From positions 1,426,001 to 1,490,000 of the forward strand of contig CAWUHX010000035.1 of assembly GCA_963922205.1 (NCBI GenBank): a stretch of DNA of 64,000 nt. The letters run 5' to 3'. Within the stretch, counting starts at the first letter, position 1. The number at the start of each line of letters is the position of its first letter. The stretch is from Romanomermis culicivorax. Its lineage: Eukaryota > Nematoda > Enoplea > Mermithida > Mermithidae. The notes below the pieces were generated by a model. That model saw nothing but the letters and a program-made list of their open reading frames with translations. It was not told where the DNA came from and did no database searches. Shown piece after piece: positions 51,581-62,280 of this stretch. Both the position numbers and the translations under genes were made by a program.

Positions 51581-52644
51581 ACATTTTGACACCGTCGCCC
51601 GCGGACCTACATTCGCTTACCCTCCACGCCGAATCGCTTTCGGATTATTGAACCCGTTCCACGGCGTTTTCAGTCTGCCATTCGGCGTCACGTGACTGCC
51701 TTCCTCAAAAATCAATAGTTCTCGGGTACTTTTGGTACTTCTGAATCTTTTTTGCGATATACTGTAGTCAAAAAATCGGAAAATTGTCACAGAGTAGTGT
51801 TTTTTGAATTTGAAGTTAGTGTGCCGATAAAATTTGAAATATTTCTTCAGAGTTTTGCGCGATAATTTTTTTGCAACGTGGTTTTAATTATTCTTTCGCA
51901 TATCATCAGAATCCGAAAAATTGTGGGCTTGTGTCGTGCTTTTATTTTGTGTTTTTTCTTGGATTTTGAATTTCTTAGTTTGCTTTCATTTTTTTTCTCT
52001 GGGCCTTTTCCTTCTTTATACAGGATCAAAATTTTTTGCCCGATTTTCCCGAAGCCGTTTTTTCGCTTAAAAATGCTTGTGTTTCTGAGTGTTTTCAAGG
52101 TTTTTCAAACCTTCCGGTGTTTTTAGAGTTTTTAGAGCCGTTATTAACTCATCAAAATTGAGGAAAAAATTGAAATTTCTGAGTTTGAGGTTTAATCTAC
52201 AAGCATTGCAGAACAAATTTTCAAGCAAACTATCCAAGAGCATAATGACTTTGAATTACATGAGAAATCGGCGGTTAAATCCTCTATGACGACAAATGAG
52301 GAGAGCACAAAAATGGTGTATTTTTTGGATATTGACATTGTGTGACGCTTGGAAATCAATTTTCTGAACGTTTATTTCAAGAATTAGATGCAAATTTTGT
52401 GTTCAAAAATCGTAATTTCTACGATTTTATTATTTTGAAAATTTTTAAACCAGTAACTCTCATGAACTTGGCCGAAAAGATATGAGTAAGAAGAGTAGAA
52501 GTTTCTGAAAACTACTTCCATAAAACTTTAGAATTGATTTTACGTTAGGAAAGGAATAATCGCTTCAAAAAGCTTCGAGACTTGACGAATTGACCTTTCT
52601 CAAAAACTGTGTCAAGGAAAAAATTCGAATCTTCATTAAATATC
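51581..52644 (+). repeat. Copy A of a long duplicated repeat
   Basis: About 52020-52200 matches 54230-54430 (CCCGATTTTCC, TTTTTTCGCTTAA, AAAATTGAGGAAAAAATTG). About 52360-52600 matches 55615-55830, and 38640-38850 in inverse orientation. Non-coding as far as seen. Confidence 0.55.
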
Positions 52645-52882
52645 CATACCTGTACTTGGGGGGGTCCGGGGGGGGACCCCCCCCCAACTTGGCCAACCCA
52701 GTACCCAAAATCATTCCCCCAACCCCCCTCCCCCCCCCAGTTGGGAAAAAATTAAAAAAATTTGCCAAAAAGTGTATGTTTTTTGGCCTTTTTTGGGAAA
52801 AATTTCCACTTTTTCCTACCCCTCCCCCCAAAATTTCGGATTTACCCCCCCCCCCCAACTGGTCGGAGGTCTTACAGGTATG
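52645..52882 (+). mobile_element. CATACCTGTA-family MITE, copy A
   Basis: CATACCTGTACTTGGGGGG at the left and GGTCTTACAGGTATG at the right, with a perfect 8-bp duplication taaatatc on both sides. It has long G and C runs and no coding capacity. The perfect duplication suggests a recent insertion. Confidence 0.88.
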
Positions 52883-53049
52883 TAAATATCATGGTAAAAT
52901 ATTGAAGATTACCAATTAAAACATGACATAATACTTTTAAGATGATGAAAAGTATCATAACTTAAGTGATAAAGTGAAGGTATGTTGAGAGTGGCCAAAG
53001 CAGCCACCTCAACTGCGAATTGTTGCAAAAAGAGAGCGCCTTTCCCGCT

Positions 53050-53123
53050 GCTCGGTTGGCTCAGTTGGTTAGAGTGTGCGGACGGTAGCCGCAAGGTCCT
53101 GGGTTCAAGTCCCAGACCGAGCC
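53050..53123 (+). tRNA. tRNA-like unit 1 (anticodon GGT, C33)
   Basis: Acceptor GCTCGGT/ACCGAGC, D stem GCTC/GAGT, anticodon stem TGCGG/CCGCA with loop ACGGTAG, variable AGGTC, T stem CTGGG/CCCAG with loop TTCAAGT. A box TGGCTCAGTTGG and B box GGTTCAAGTCC are intact; TTTT follows at 53128. By position the anticodon is GGT (Thr), but base 33 is C where nearly all tRNAs have U. It may be a tRNA-derived repeat. Confidence 0.65.
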
Positions 53124-53278
53124 TAACTTTTACTGAAGCCCTGAGTGGCGGGAAAAGGTTGCCTCAACACTGGTGGCCCTTGACGGTCCATCAAACTCGA
53201 CGGCGGAGGGATGTTGAGAGTGGCCAAAGCAGCCACCTCAACTACGAATTGTTGCAAAAAGAGAGCGCCTTTCCCGCT

Positions 53279-53352
53279 GCTCAGTTGGCTCAGTTGGTTA
53301 GAGCGTGCGGACGGTAGCCGCAAGGTCCTGGGTTCAAGTCCCAGACCGAGCC
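53279..53352 (+). tRNA. tRNA-like unit 2 (acceptor mismatch)
   Basis: Same fold as unit 1. The acceptor 5' strand is GCTCAGT, giving one A-C mismatch; the D stem is restored to GCTC/GAGC. Confidence 0.6.
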
Positions 53353-53507
53353 TAACTTTTACTGAAGCCCCGAGTGGCGGGAAAAGGTTGCCTCAACACT
53401 GGTGGCCCTTGACGGTCCGTCAAACTCGACGGCGGAGGGATGTTGAGAGTGGCCAAAGCAGCCACCTCAACTACGAATTGTTGCAAAAAGAGAGCGCCTT
53501 TCCCGCT

Positions 53508-53581
53508 GCTCGGTTGGCTCAGTTGGTTAGAGCATGCGGACGGTAGCCGCAAGGTCCTGGGTTCAAGTCCCAGACTGAGCC
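53508..53581 (+). tRNA. tRNA-like unit 3
   Basis: Same fold. The 3' acceptor strand is ACTGAGC, giving a G-T pair; the D stem is GCTC/GAGC. Confidence 0.6.
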
Positions 53582-53758
53582 TAACTTTTACTGAAGCTCC
53601 GAGTGGCGGGAAGAGGTTGCCTCAACAGGTAGACATGCTAAAAGCCCGCCTGAACTAGATAAGACATAATAATGATTATTAAAGTTAAAATTGGCGCGAA
53701 GCGCCGAAAAACTTTGAGATTATGACGTTCTAAAATGCATCTAAATACATCTTTTCTG

Positions 53759-53986
53759 CATACCTGTAAGACCTCCGACCAGTTGGGGAAGGGGCAAATC
53801 CGAAATTTGGGGGGAGGGGGTCGAAAAAAGTCGAAATTTTTCCCAAAAAAGGCCAAAAGACATACACTTTTCTGCAAATTTTTTTAATTTTTTTCAAGCT
53901 GGGGGAGGGGTTGGGTGATGTTGGGTACATGTTTGGCCAAGTTGGTGGGGGAGGGTTCCCCCTCAACCCCCCCAAGTACAGATATG
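53759..53986 (-). mobile_element. CATACCTGTA-family MITE, copy B (inverted)
   Basis: Inverse of copy A, with ends CATACCTGTAAGACC and GGGGGGTTGAGG-type tracts before GTACAGATATG. A perfect 8-bp duplication, cttttctg, flanks it (53751-53758, 53987-53994). With copy A it brackets the tRNA-like array. Confidence 0.88.
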
Positions 53987-56179
53987 CTTTTCTGTATCTG
54001 ATCTCCAAAATTTTTGTTCTCCAAATAGGCAAAGATCCCTAATTTTTTTTCAATTTTCCGAATTTTTTCCCAAAAAGCACGATTTGGGGGAAGAACAGTG
54101 TTAGCGTTTATTATCTCACTCACTACACCTAGAACAGTCAAGAACTCGAAGCTTGACGTATAAGATTCTTTTTATAATTTGTGAATAGGGAAATATTGTC
54201 CTGTGCTGTTCTCCAGGGGGAAACACTGTTTTTCCGCCAATGTTCTCGAACCGAAAGTCTATTTCCCAATTTTCCGCAAGTCATTTTTTCGCTTAATAAG
54301 GCTGAGATGCTTTATTCACGTGTTTTTGAACTTAGTCAAGCATTGTGGCAATTTTAATGTCGTTAATTCTTTAAAATTTGAGGAAAAAAGTTAACATTTT
54401 CGGGTTTGATTGAATTCAAATATGATGTTTTTTTGCACACAGCAAACAAATTTCGGGCTGTGCAGCCGAATTTTTCCTGCAAGTTTCACAGTGCAACCGA
54501 GAGTCTGACGGCTCTTTTCGTTACGTTTATAGGGTTTCCTGTCCGGTGATGGATTTTCATGCGTTTTACAACAGAATCTTCTGGCAATTTGCACCTGATT
54601 CCAAAACATATATGTTGTATGATTCTTATTATTTCTCTTGTGCAGTTAGAAAATTTCATCCTAGCCTATGCTTATGTCTTTTATACATCTGCCCAGCATG
54701 ATAAGGATTAATGTTTAATCTTGTTTTTTGATGTATTTGATGAAAATCAAGATTTTTCTTGATTATCTTTGCATAATGGTTTTGTAGATCTGTTGAATTT
54801 TCAGCTTCTGTGAGCATAAACTGCATTTCAAAAGTGATTTAAACATTATCAGCATTGGACCATAGCAGATGTTTTCGTTGGCTGAAAAATTCAAATTCTT
54901 GGTTGCTTGGATAAATTTTCGAATTTTAGCCTGCCCACCTGAAAACTCATTGAACTCAATGAAAAGTTAGACTTTCATCTAGGAAATAGAAACTGAAAAA
55001 TTCAGTTTCCAGCATTATAGAATATAAAACTGCAACATTTTTCCAGTTGAGGGAATAACTTGACCGATATTCAAGTCGAGGTTAAAATACCTATCGCACT
55101 TTTTTATGCTTTAGATCATTTGAAAACAATCTCTTTTGATAAACAACTAATAATTGGTGATCGAAAATGGAGAAAAATGTTCGACCTATTTTCTCAATCA
55201 AATGGTCGAAAGATCATAATCGAAATTGATCGTCGATAGTTGCACAAAAATGTTCTGAAAAATGAGTTTTCTGATGTTTCAGAAGTCTCGAAATCAAAAT
55301 TTGTTCGTGCTAGGTGCCGAACTAGTTACTTTTGCCAGCCTTTTCCTTTTCCTCCAAAATTCAGTAGATGCGAATGAAATACAAGCGAAGCAGCTTTTAA
55401 TTTTTTTCTGATAAAATTTGGCGAATTTATCAACTTTAGAGTGAGCAACTAAAAACTTGGGGGAAAAATTTGGTTACACAGACTAGTTTTTTGCAAAAGA
55501 ACCCTGCGTTGAATTGCATGATAAATTTACCACCAAGGTCTGCATCATCACAAGTGAGAGCCCAAGAAAGGGATTAATCTTGCACCAGAATTTTTTTTTT
55601 GTATCTATTAAATAAAATCAATCAAACATTTATTTCAAGAATTGGGTTCGAATTTTCTTCTCAAAAATTGAGCATTCTTTAAATTTATTTTCAAATTTTC
55701 AAAATATTATTCATTCATGAGCTCCCATTACATTTGATTGAAAAGGTGCGAATAAGTAGAGCAGAAATTTCTGAAAAATTCTCTCAAGAAGCTTTTGAAT
55801 TCAATTTATGTTAAGAAAGGAACTGTCGTTTTGGGAAGTTGGAAAGCTTGAGATGTAAATATATCCTGAGGAATGTGTCTGGAAGAATCTCAAAGTAACA
55901 ACTAAAAAATGAGATAATACGTTTAAAGTGCTGTAAATTATTGAAGATTAATTGAATAGTAAATGTAGACATGCTAAAAGCCGTGCCTGAGCTGAATAAT
56001 AAACAATGAAACTCGTAACTGGTGTAAAGTGCCCCAAAATTTTGACATTTAGACTTTCTAAAATGCATCTGTTAAACCACGAGAATTTTCTTCTCACATG
56101 GGGAAACAGTCAAAATTTTTATAATTTTTTTGGTTTTTTCCCCAAAAAGCAAAATTCGTGAGAAAAAAATAGTAAGCAT
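53987..56179 (+). repeat. Copy B of the long duplicated repeat, otherwise no gene
   Basis: 54230-54430 parallels 52020-52200, and 55615-55830 parallels 52360-52600. At 55950-56070 the text (GTAGACATGCTAAAAGCC, CTAAAATGCATCT) matches the flank of the tRNA array at 53627-53745. 54600-55600 is unremarkable A/T-rich sequence. Confidence 0.5.
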
Positions 56180-56556
56180 CCTACATGTTAACGAAGCCCT
56201 GGAGTCTAGTGGGGTCGATCAATTTTTGGGGGCGGGGTCACTCATTCCCCAAAATTTTAGGGGATGGGTGTACGAGGGGAAAAAAATTCGATTTTAATTC
56301 GATTTTTTTACACCAAAAATGTCGGAAAATGGTTCGAAAAATAGTGAAAAATGTAAACATGAAAAAATTGATATTTTTGACCATTTTTTGCTAGAAAATT
56401 GACATTTTCAGTATTTTTCTGAACAAAAGTATAGGGGTTAGATATTGTTAGCCATAGGATTAGAAAATCTGGGGGGTGGGTTGCCCAATGGCTAGAAATA
56501 TGGCCAACGATTTCTGGGGGGAGGTACCTATAGCACACCCCCCAATTACATGTATG
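56180..56556 (-). mobile_element. CATACATGTAA-family MITE, inverse copy
   Basis: On the minus strand it starts CATACATGTAATTGGGGGG and ends CGTTAACATGTAGG. The flanking 8-mers gtaagcat / gtgagcat are a near-perfect duplication. AGAAATCGTTGGCCATAT and G-tracts match the family. Confidence 0.8.
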
Positions 56557-59500
56557 GTGAGCATCAGTTGTATCTTTAAAAAATCAAAAACGTTTTTCCA
56601 TCCAAATCTGTATTTTTGGCAAAAAACCAGAAATGTGAAAAAAATATTGGGCTCATTTATTAGTCAATTCCAAAACGATTCAGGCGTTCAAAGTAGGTGC
56701 ATTTTCTATGGTTCAAACTTTGGCATTTTACTATACTTCGTGCTCTAAACGATCATAATAATCATTGATTGCACTGTGATCTAGCTCCGACGACACAACT
56801 ACTTCATTCACTAGTCAGCATTTAATAATTGTTATTAATTTCGTTATTAGATCAGAATGTGTTTTCGATCACAGAATTTGAATCAGGTTTTTGAATGACA
56901 GTTGAAAATTCAACTTTCAGTATTTTAAAATATGTCCATTTTACTGCATTTACTCTGATTCGATATTAAGCATTTATCGAGATTCAATTTTAAGCTGAAA
57001 ATTTTCGTTTTTCACTGATTTTTGAGGAAGTAGCGGCTATGAAGATCTGAAAAGTTGTTGAGTTAAGCATCGAAGCACATTGGGGAAAATGCGGAGAAAA
57101 TTTTTGATCTCATACTCCAGCTGGCAAAATGTATATCCTATGATGATGTGCATTTTGCTAATTATTTAGTAAAATAGTTTGAATTGAAACTCAAATTCTT
57201 AGATATTCAGACTTAATCTTGATTGATATAGGTGATCTGAATTCAGGCATTGCCTTCAGTCCAGCATTTTGTTGTAATTTACGTCTTATTGGATTATTTG
57301 TGATTAATTTTGGGTTCTATGTAACTATGCACACATTTTGTTGCTGTTATTCATTTGGTTCAGCGATTTTTTGTGTTCTGGTTATCAAGACCTATATGAC
57401 TTCTCCGAGATATTGTATTATATATGTTGCTTTATAATTCATGTGAAATTCATGTTATGCCACATTTGTATATTATGTTTAATGTGTCTCCCCAGTTTAC
57501 TCTGAGAAAATCGTCGTAGAAAAACGTCATTTTTGGTTTGACGTAGGCGTTAAAGTTATATTTTAGAAAATCTGCTGTTTTTTTTCTGATTCGAATTTGA
57601 CACAACAATCTAATAAATTTTTTCGATCAGTGAACTGATCATTTGATGCAAACAGGAGCAACTTTTTGCTCCTGAAACGATTTTGAGATATTATGTTTAC
57701 ATTGGTACGGACAATACGTCTATAGTGTCCACACTTTTTAAATCCTACATAATCGATCTTGATTTTTGAAATTGGAAAAATTGACAGCTGCAGAGCACTA
57801 CTATTCTGTAAGAGACAAACAGTTTTGGCTCAATAGAAAGATTTTTTTGTATCTGTTACAATCTGGAAAGACATTTTGTTGTGAAAATGGTTCTCAAGGC
57901 CCTAAAATCAAAAAATACTGAAAAGTGTTGTTGTGTCCCTCACCAGATTCTATTTCCTAATTCAGATTGGGAAATCCACTGGTTTTTCTGAAATTGTGCT
58001 TTTTTGGGTGGAAAAAATGTTTGCAAAAGTGGGAAAATGTTGTGGATGTGGCGTGAAAGAACATTATTGTGGTGCTTTTTTTGTAAGGTAAACATGGGAC
58101 ATTGGCTGTTTTTGGATAATAAGTGATTTGTAACCTATTGTGTTGACGGAACCACGGAAATATAACCCCTTCTGTCTTGACACAACGAGCGAAAAAAGTC
58201 ACTGTGCGGGAGTAAGTGCTACCCTCACCATTTAGAATTTTACCCCTACATAGATTTCCAACCTTGGCAACATGAGGTGCCAAAGATTCGTTTTTGACCT
58301 TTGCGCTGGGTTTTACCTTACGGAAAGTTTTTTGAGCATTTTTGATGCTAATGGATTGAGAAGTTGCAGATGTTCTAGGTGTTATTACCTAAGGAGCAAT
58401 GAAAAGATAATTTTTCAATGTTATAGAAACCAGAATTTTCTGGCTTTGGGCGTTATTTGGCTTAGAATGTGCTTTCTGGATACCACTTCCAGTCGTCAAG
58501 TTTGCTCCTTTGCTCGAGGTCTTTTTTCTTTGATAAAATTGCTTAGAGCCCCTTATATAGGGGAAATTTCGAATAGACTCAAGTTAATTTTTTTCATGTA
58601 TCGTAAAATAATGTGAATATATTTTTTTACTGTTTTAATCTTGATGAGCTAATTTGAATGATGGGTAAATCTGATTTTTATTGTAAAATTTGTCGAACCA
58701 CGTTGCACGAGACGAAAATAGGTTTTCATGGATTAATGATCAGTTTTGTCAGTCACTAATTAAAACTGAGTTCATTCTGCTCAAAGTGGAAACAAACATT
58801 CTGATGAAGTCAACAATTTCGCACGTGGTTACTACTTCCAGATCAAAATATGTAGTCTAATTTTAATTTTATTGTTGAATTCTGTCTGACATCAGTCATT
58901 TTTAGCTCATTTTTGGTCTCAACATGATTCTTTATCAGTCAGGTCAAATCGTAAACATTGTTGGTTCAAAATTTTTTAAGAAAAAAGTTATACATATTCG
59001 TTTTCGTTTTTTTCTGATTCTGTTTGCTGCCAATTCACGTTCACCTTAAAAAGTATTCAAGTGAAATATCATGAATAACTAAAAAAGCAATGGAGCAAAA
59101 AATGGCACAGATAAATGAAAAACTAAAATTGCTGAACAAAACAATAAAATAGACGAAGAAATAGAGCTAGTGAAAAAATCGATAATGCTACATGATAAAC
59201 CCAAGGGAAAATAAAACAAGCGATAAGTAGACAGGGAATAGTCAGAATAATTTTAAACACTAAACATCTTCAAAATAAAACTGAGGAATAGCAAACCGAG
59301 ACAAATAAACTGGTGAAAAAGTTGATAAACTTTAAATGTGAATGCAACGGAGAAATAGCTGGCGCACAATATGATAGGTACGAAAAAAATCAATAAACGT
59401 ATAATGAAGGGGCAATGTCATAAATAAAACTAAAAGATAACAGACCGATTAGTCTTTTTGCACAGTCCAAATTTTTTTCACCAGCAATGGAGGATGGTGA

Positions 59501-61559
59501 AATAATGGCCACGGAAAAGTGGTGGAAACATACTGAGAGATAGTGAACAAGCTGATGAGAAAAGTCCACAACCTAATGCGTGGGAAAACAGATGGAAGTG
59601 GCCTACTAAATAATGGTTGGAAAAAAAACGTGAAAAAGGCCCGGTGAAAAAATCCATAAACTTGAAAGGAGAATGCGCAGAGAAAATTGGCGTAAGAAGT
59701 GGAGAGTATAATGGACGCAAAAAATGAATAAACATGGAAAAAATGTGCGTATTGATTCAAACAACAGAGCCCTAGAAAAAAAAACGATTTTTTACACAGC
59801 ACCTAGAAAATTATGCTTTTGAAAAACATGAAGTTTATAGCTTTCTTTTTTGTTCAAATTCCTTTTGAAACTGCCAACATCAAGCATGATTTCACAGATC
59901 AATAATACAATAAGTTATTAGAATTGACAAGCTCATACATTAGTTTCAGACCAAAGAGGTATCATTTGTCAAGTGTGCTAACAGTGCTAATGAAATATTT
60001 TTTTATTAGCACGGGCGATAATGGCACTTGTGCTAAAAACCCTGTCTGCATGCATGGCAGCATTAGGATACCTGGAAAAAATTATCTGAAGACATTATCT
60101 TGATTCTGCCAAGAACTGTAAAATCATTTCCCAAAAACTTAGTTGCTTCTGTTTGTGACATCATACTAGTGGAAGGACAAATATGCCATTATGAATCCAC
60201 AGTTCATTTACTTTTGATGACAGATGCAATGGAGATAGGCTCCACAAATGCAGACTTTCGAGATTTAACGATGCCATGAGCCTGCTGAAAAAAACATCCT
60301 CGAAGATGCCAGACACGGGGAATGGGTTGCAGCAGAGCCCCAGGGTATGGAGGGAGGTTAAGCCACTTTTCTGAGATCGGGGGCCACTTCTCAAAATTTT
60401 TGTCTAAAAAGCCTTAAACCTTAAAGGGAAGCAAAAAAATCGATATTTTGGAAAACAGGCGTGGGCGTGTAAGGAAAAAACGATGGGGACAAAAAAGAAT
60501 GTATTTTCACACAAGACTTGTTAACGGATTTGTTAAGAGGTTAAGAAGGAAGACGTGTTTTTAGCCTGTTGCCAGTCAAAAACCCATTAAATGAATGTTT
60601 TACCAATAGTAAATTTTTAACTATCGTTCGAATTTCGAAATTTGTGTAGTACTATTTAGAAAACTGGAAAATTATTCATTTCCAACAAATAATGATTTGC
60701 TCTTGTGACATTAAAAGATATAATACATAATTTTCACACAAAGACTTACCTTCACTTACTTAGTCGGGCATGAAACTAATAAGGAATACCATACTAATCA
60801 ATATTACTTGAGTAATGTTACAATTACGGATTGCACAAACAAAATGAAGAAAGAGGAGGCACAAGAGGTGACAAACACAAATTGACTGAATGATTCCCAG
60901 GCATATTTAAATGCAAAAGAGCCATTGAGTGTTCGTGACCACACTTGCCATCACTCTGCCAAAAATCGGATTTGAGTGAAAATCGCAATACAATAGAATT
61001 CCTAGAAATTTAAACAAACATCATTTACATTTACATCTTGTAAGATGTAATAATGAACGTGGGGCTAAGGTTCATGAGACTTTAGGCCAGAAATTATGCA
61101 AATAACAAGTAAACAATGACTACAATGATTATATACAACAACAAAAAACGACGAGACATAATTGAGTTAACATTGCACATTTGTTTGGCACAAATCGTTG
61201 AGTTATCACAAGAAAACTTTTGAAACATAGTTTGAAAATTTGAGTTTCAGAATTTTTATTCAAAATACAGCACCAGGAATCTCTGGCACAAGTAGGCTGA
61301 AAAAGAAACTGAATATATGGCACACGAACATATAATATTGCACAACAACACACATGAAAAGATAATCTTTTTCGGTTAACTATATTCTCAAGAAACTGAG
61401 ATTCATGAAAAGAACCACTAAAATACTCTACAAGCGAGGAGATTGTTTTTTGATTATTATAATTGGTATATTCAGAGAAAATAATATTAAAATACCGTAC
61501 AGGTGAGGAAAAAATTATTTACATTGGTAACACTTTTTGATCAGATCACAAACTAATCC
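56557..61559. other. 5 kb without a supported gene
   Basis: A/T-rich. 57957-58283 (minus) and 58272-58616 (plus) have open frames of 108 and 114 codons with no recognisable similarity; part of 58200-58270 is shared with 27830-27860 and 62745-62790. 59040-59780 is strikingly purine-rich on the + strand (AAATAAA, GTGGAAAC, GAAAAAAT) without clear periodicity. Confidence 0.4.
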
Positions 61560-62280
61560 GAGTTCGAGAAAAATCGAAAATTTTCATTTTTTGGTTTTTC
61601 AATTATCAATTTCTAGCCTAAAATCGCCAATTTTCATAGATCTGAGTCGTAAATTCGAATCTCTACAAGAAAAAATTGCACCATCAAATTCGGACATGTC
61701 GAATTCGGTTTTTTCAGTTAATTTAGAGTCCGAAAAAAATCAGAAATTTTCATTTTTTTCTTTTTTGAAATACGATCAATTTTTAGCCAAAAATCGTCAA
61801 TTTTCACAGATCTGAGTCGGAAATTCAAATTCCTACAAGAAAAAATTGCACCATTAGATTCAGACAGGTCGAATTGAGCTATTCAAGTTACTTCAGAGTC
61901 CGAGAAAAACCGAAAATTTACATTTTTAAATTACGATCAATTTCTAGCCAAAAATCGTCAATTTCCACAGATCTGAGTCGGAAATTAAAATTCCTACAAG
62001 AAAAAAATTGCACCATCAGATTCCGACAGGTCGCATTGAGCTATTTAAATTACTTCGGAGTCCGAAAAAAATCGAAAACTTTCATTTTTGAATTATGATC
62101 AATTTTTAGCCAAAAAATTGCAAATTTTTACAGATCTCAATTGGAAATTGAAATTTATACAAGAGAAAAATTGCACCATTAAATTCGGACATGTCGAATT
62201 CAGCTTTTTGAGTTAGTTTGGAGTCCGAGAAAGATGGATAATTTCCATTTTTTTCGGGTTTGAATTATGATCAATTTTTT
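61560..62280 (+). repeat. Tandem minisatellite, about 165-bp unit, 4.4 copies
   Basis: Units begin GAGTCCGAGAAAAATCG at about 61560, 61726, 61896, 62058 and 62221 (spacing 162-170). Shared marks: TACGATCAATTTTTAGCC, CACAGATCTGAGTCGG, CTACAAGAAAAAATTGCACC. Diverged by 10-20 per cent, non-coding. Confidence 0.88.

Larger units (their letters stand above)
52982..53626 (+). repeat. 229-bp tandem repeat, 2.8 copies, each with a tRNA-like unit
   Basis: Units begin ATGTTGAGAGTGGCCAAAG at about 52982, 53211 and 53440. They are nearly identical (a handful of substitutions) and the third stops at CTCAACAG (53626). The matching unduplicated repeat near 55950-55990 lacks the array. Confidence 0.9.

Noticed and set aside
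52590..52919. Proline-rich open frames on both strands around the CATACCTGTA MITE
   Set aside because: They arise from long C and G runs in the MITE, not from a gene.
52982..53658. Near-identical 111-, 111- and 72-codon open frames on + and 66-codon frames on minus
   Set aside because: They are translations of the 229-bp tRNA-bearing repeat; the frames are a by-product of the tandem units.
57957..58616. Open frames of 108 (minus) and 114 (plus) codons
   Set aside because: No recognised domain, no splice or polyA context, and part of the sequence is a dispersed repeat.
59449..59802. Phe-rich 117-codon minus-strand frame
   Set aside because: It is the complement of a purine-rich tract; low complexity, no signal of a protein family.
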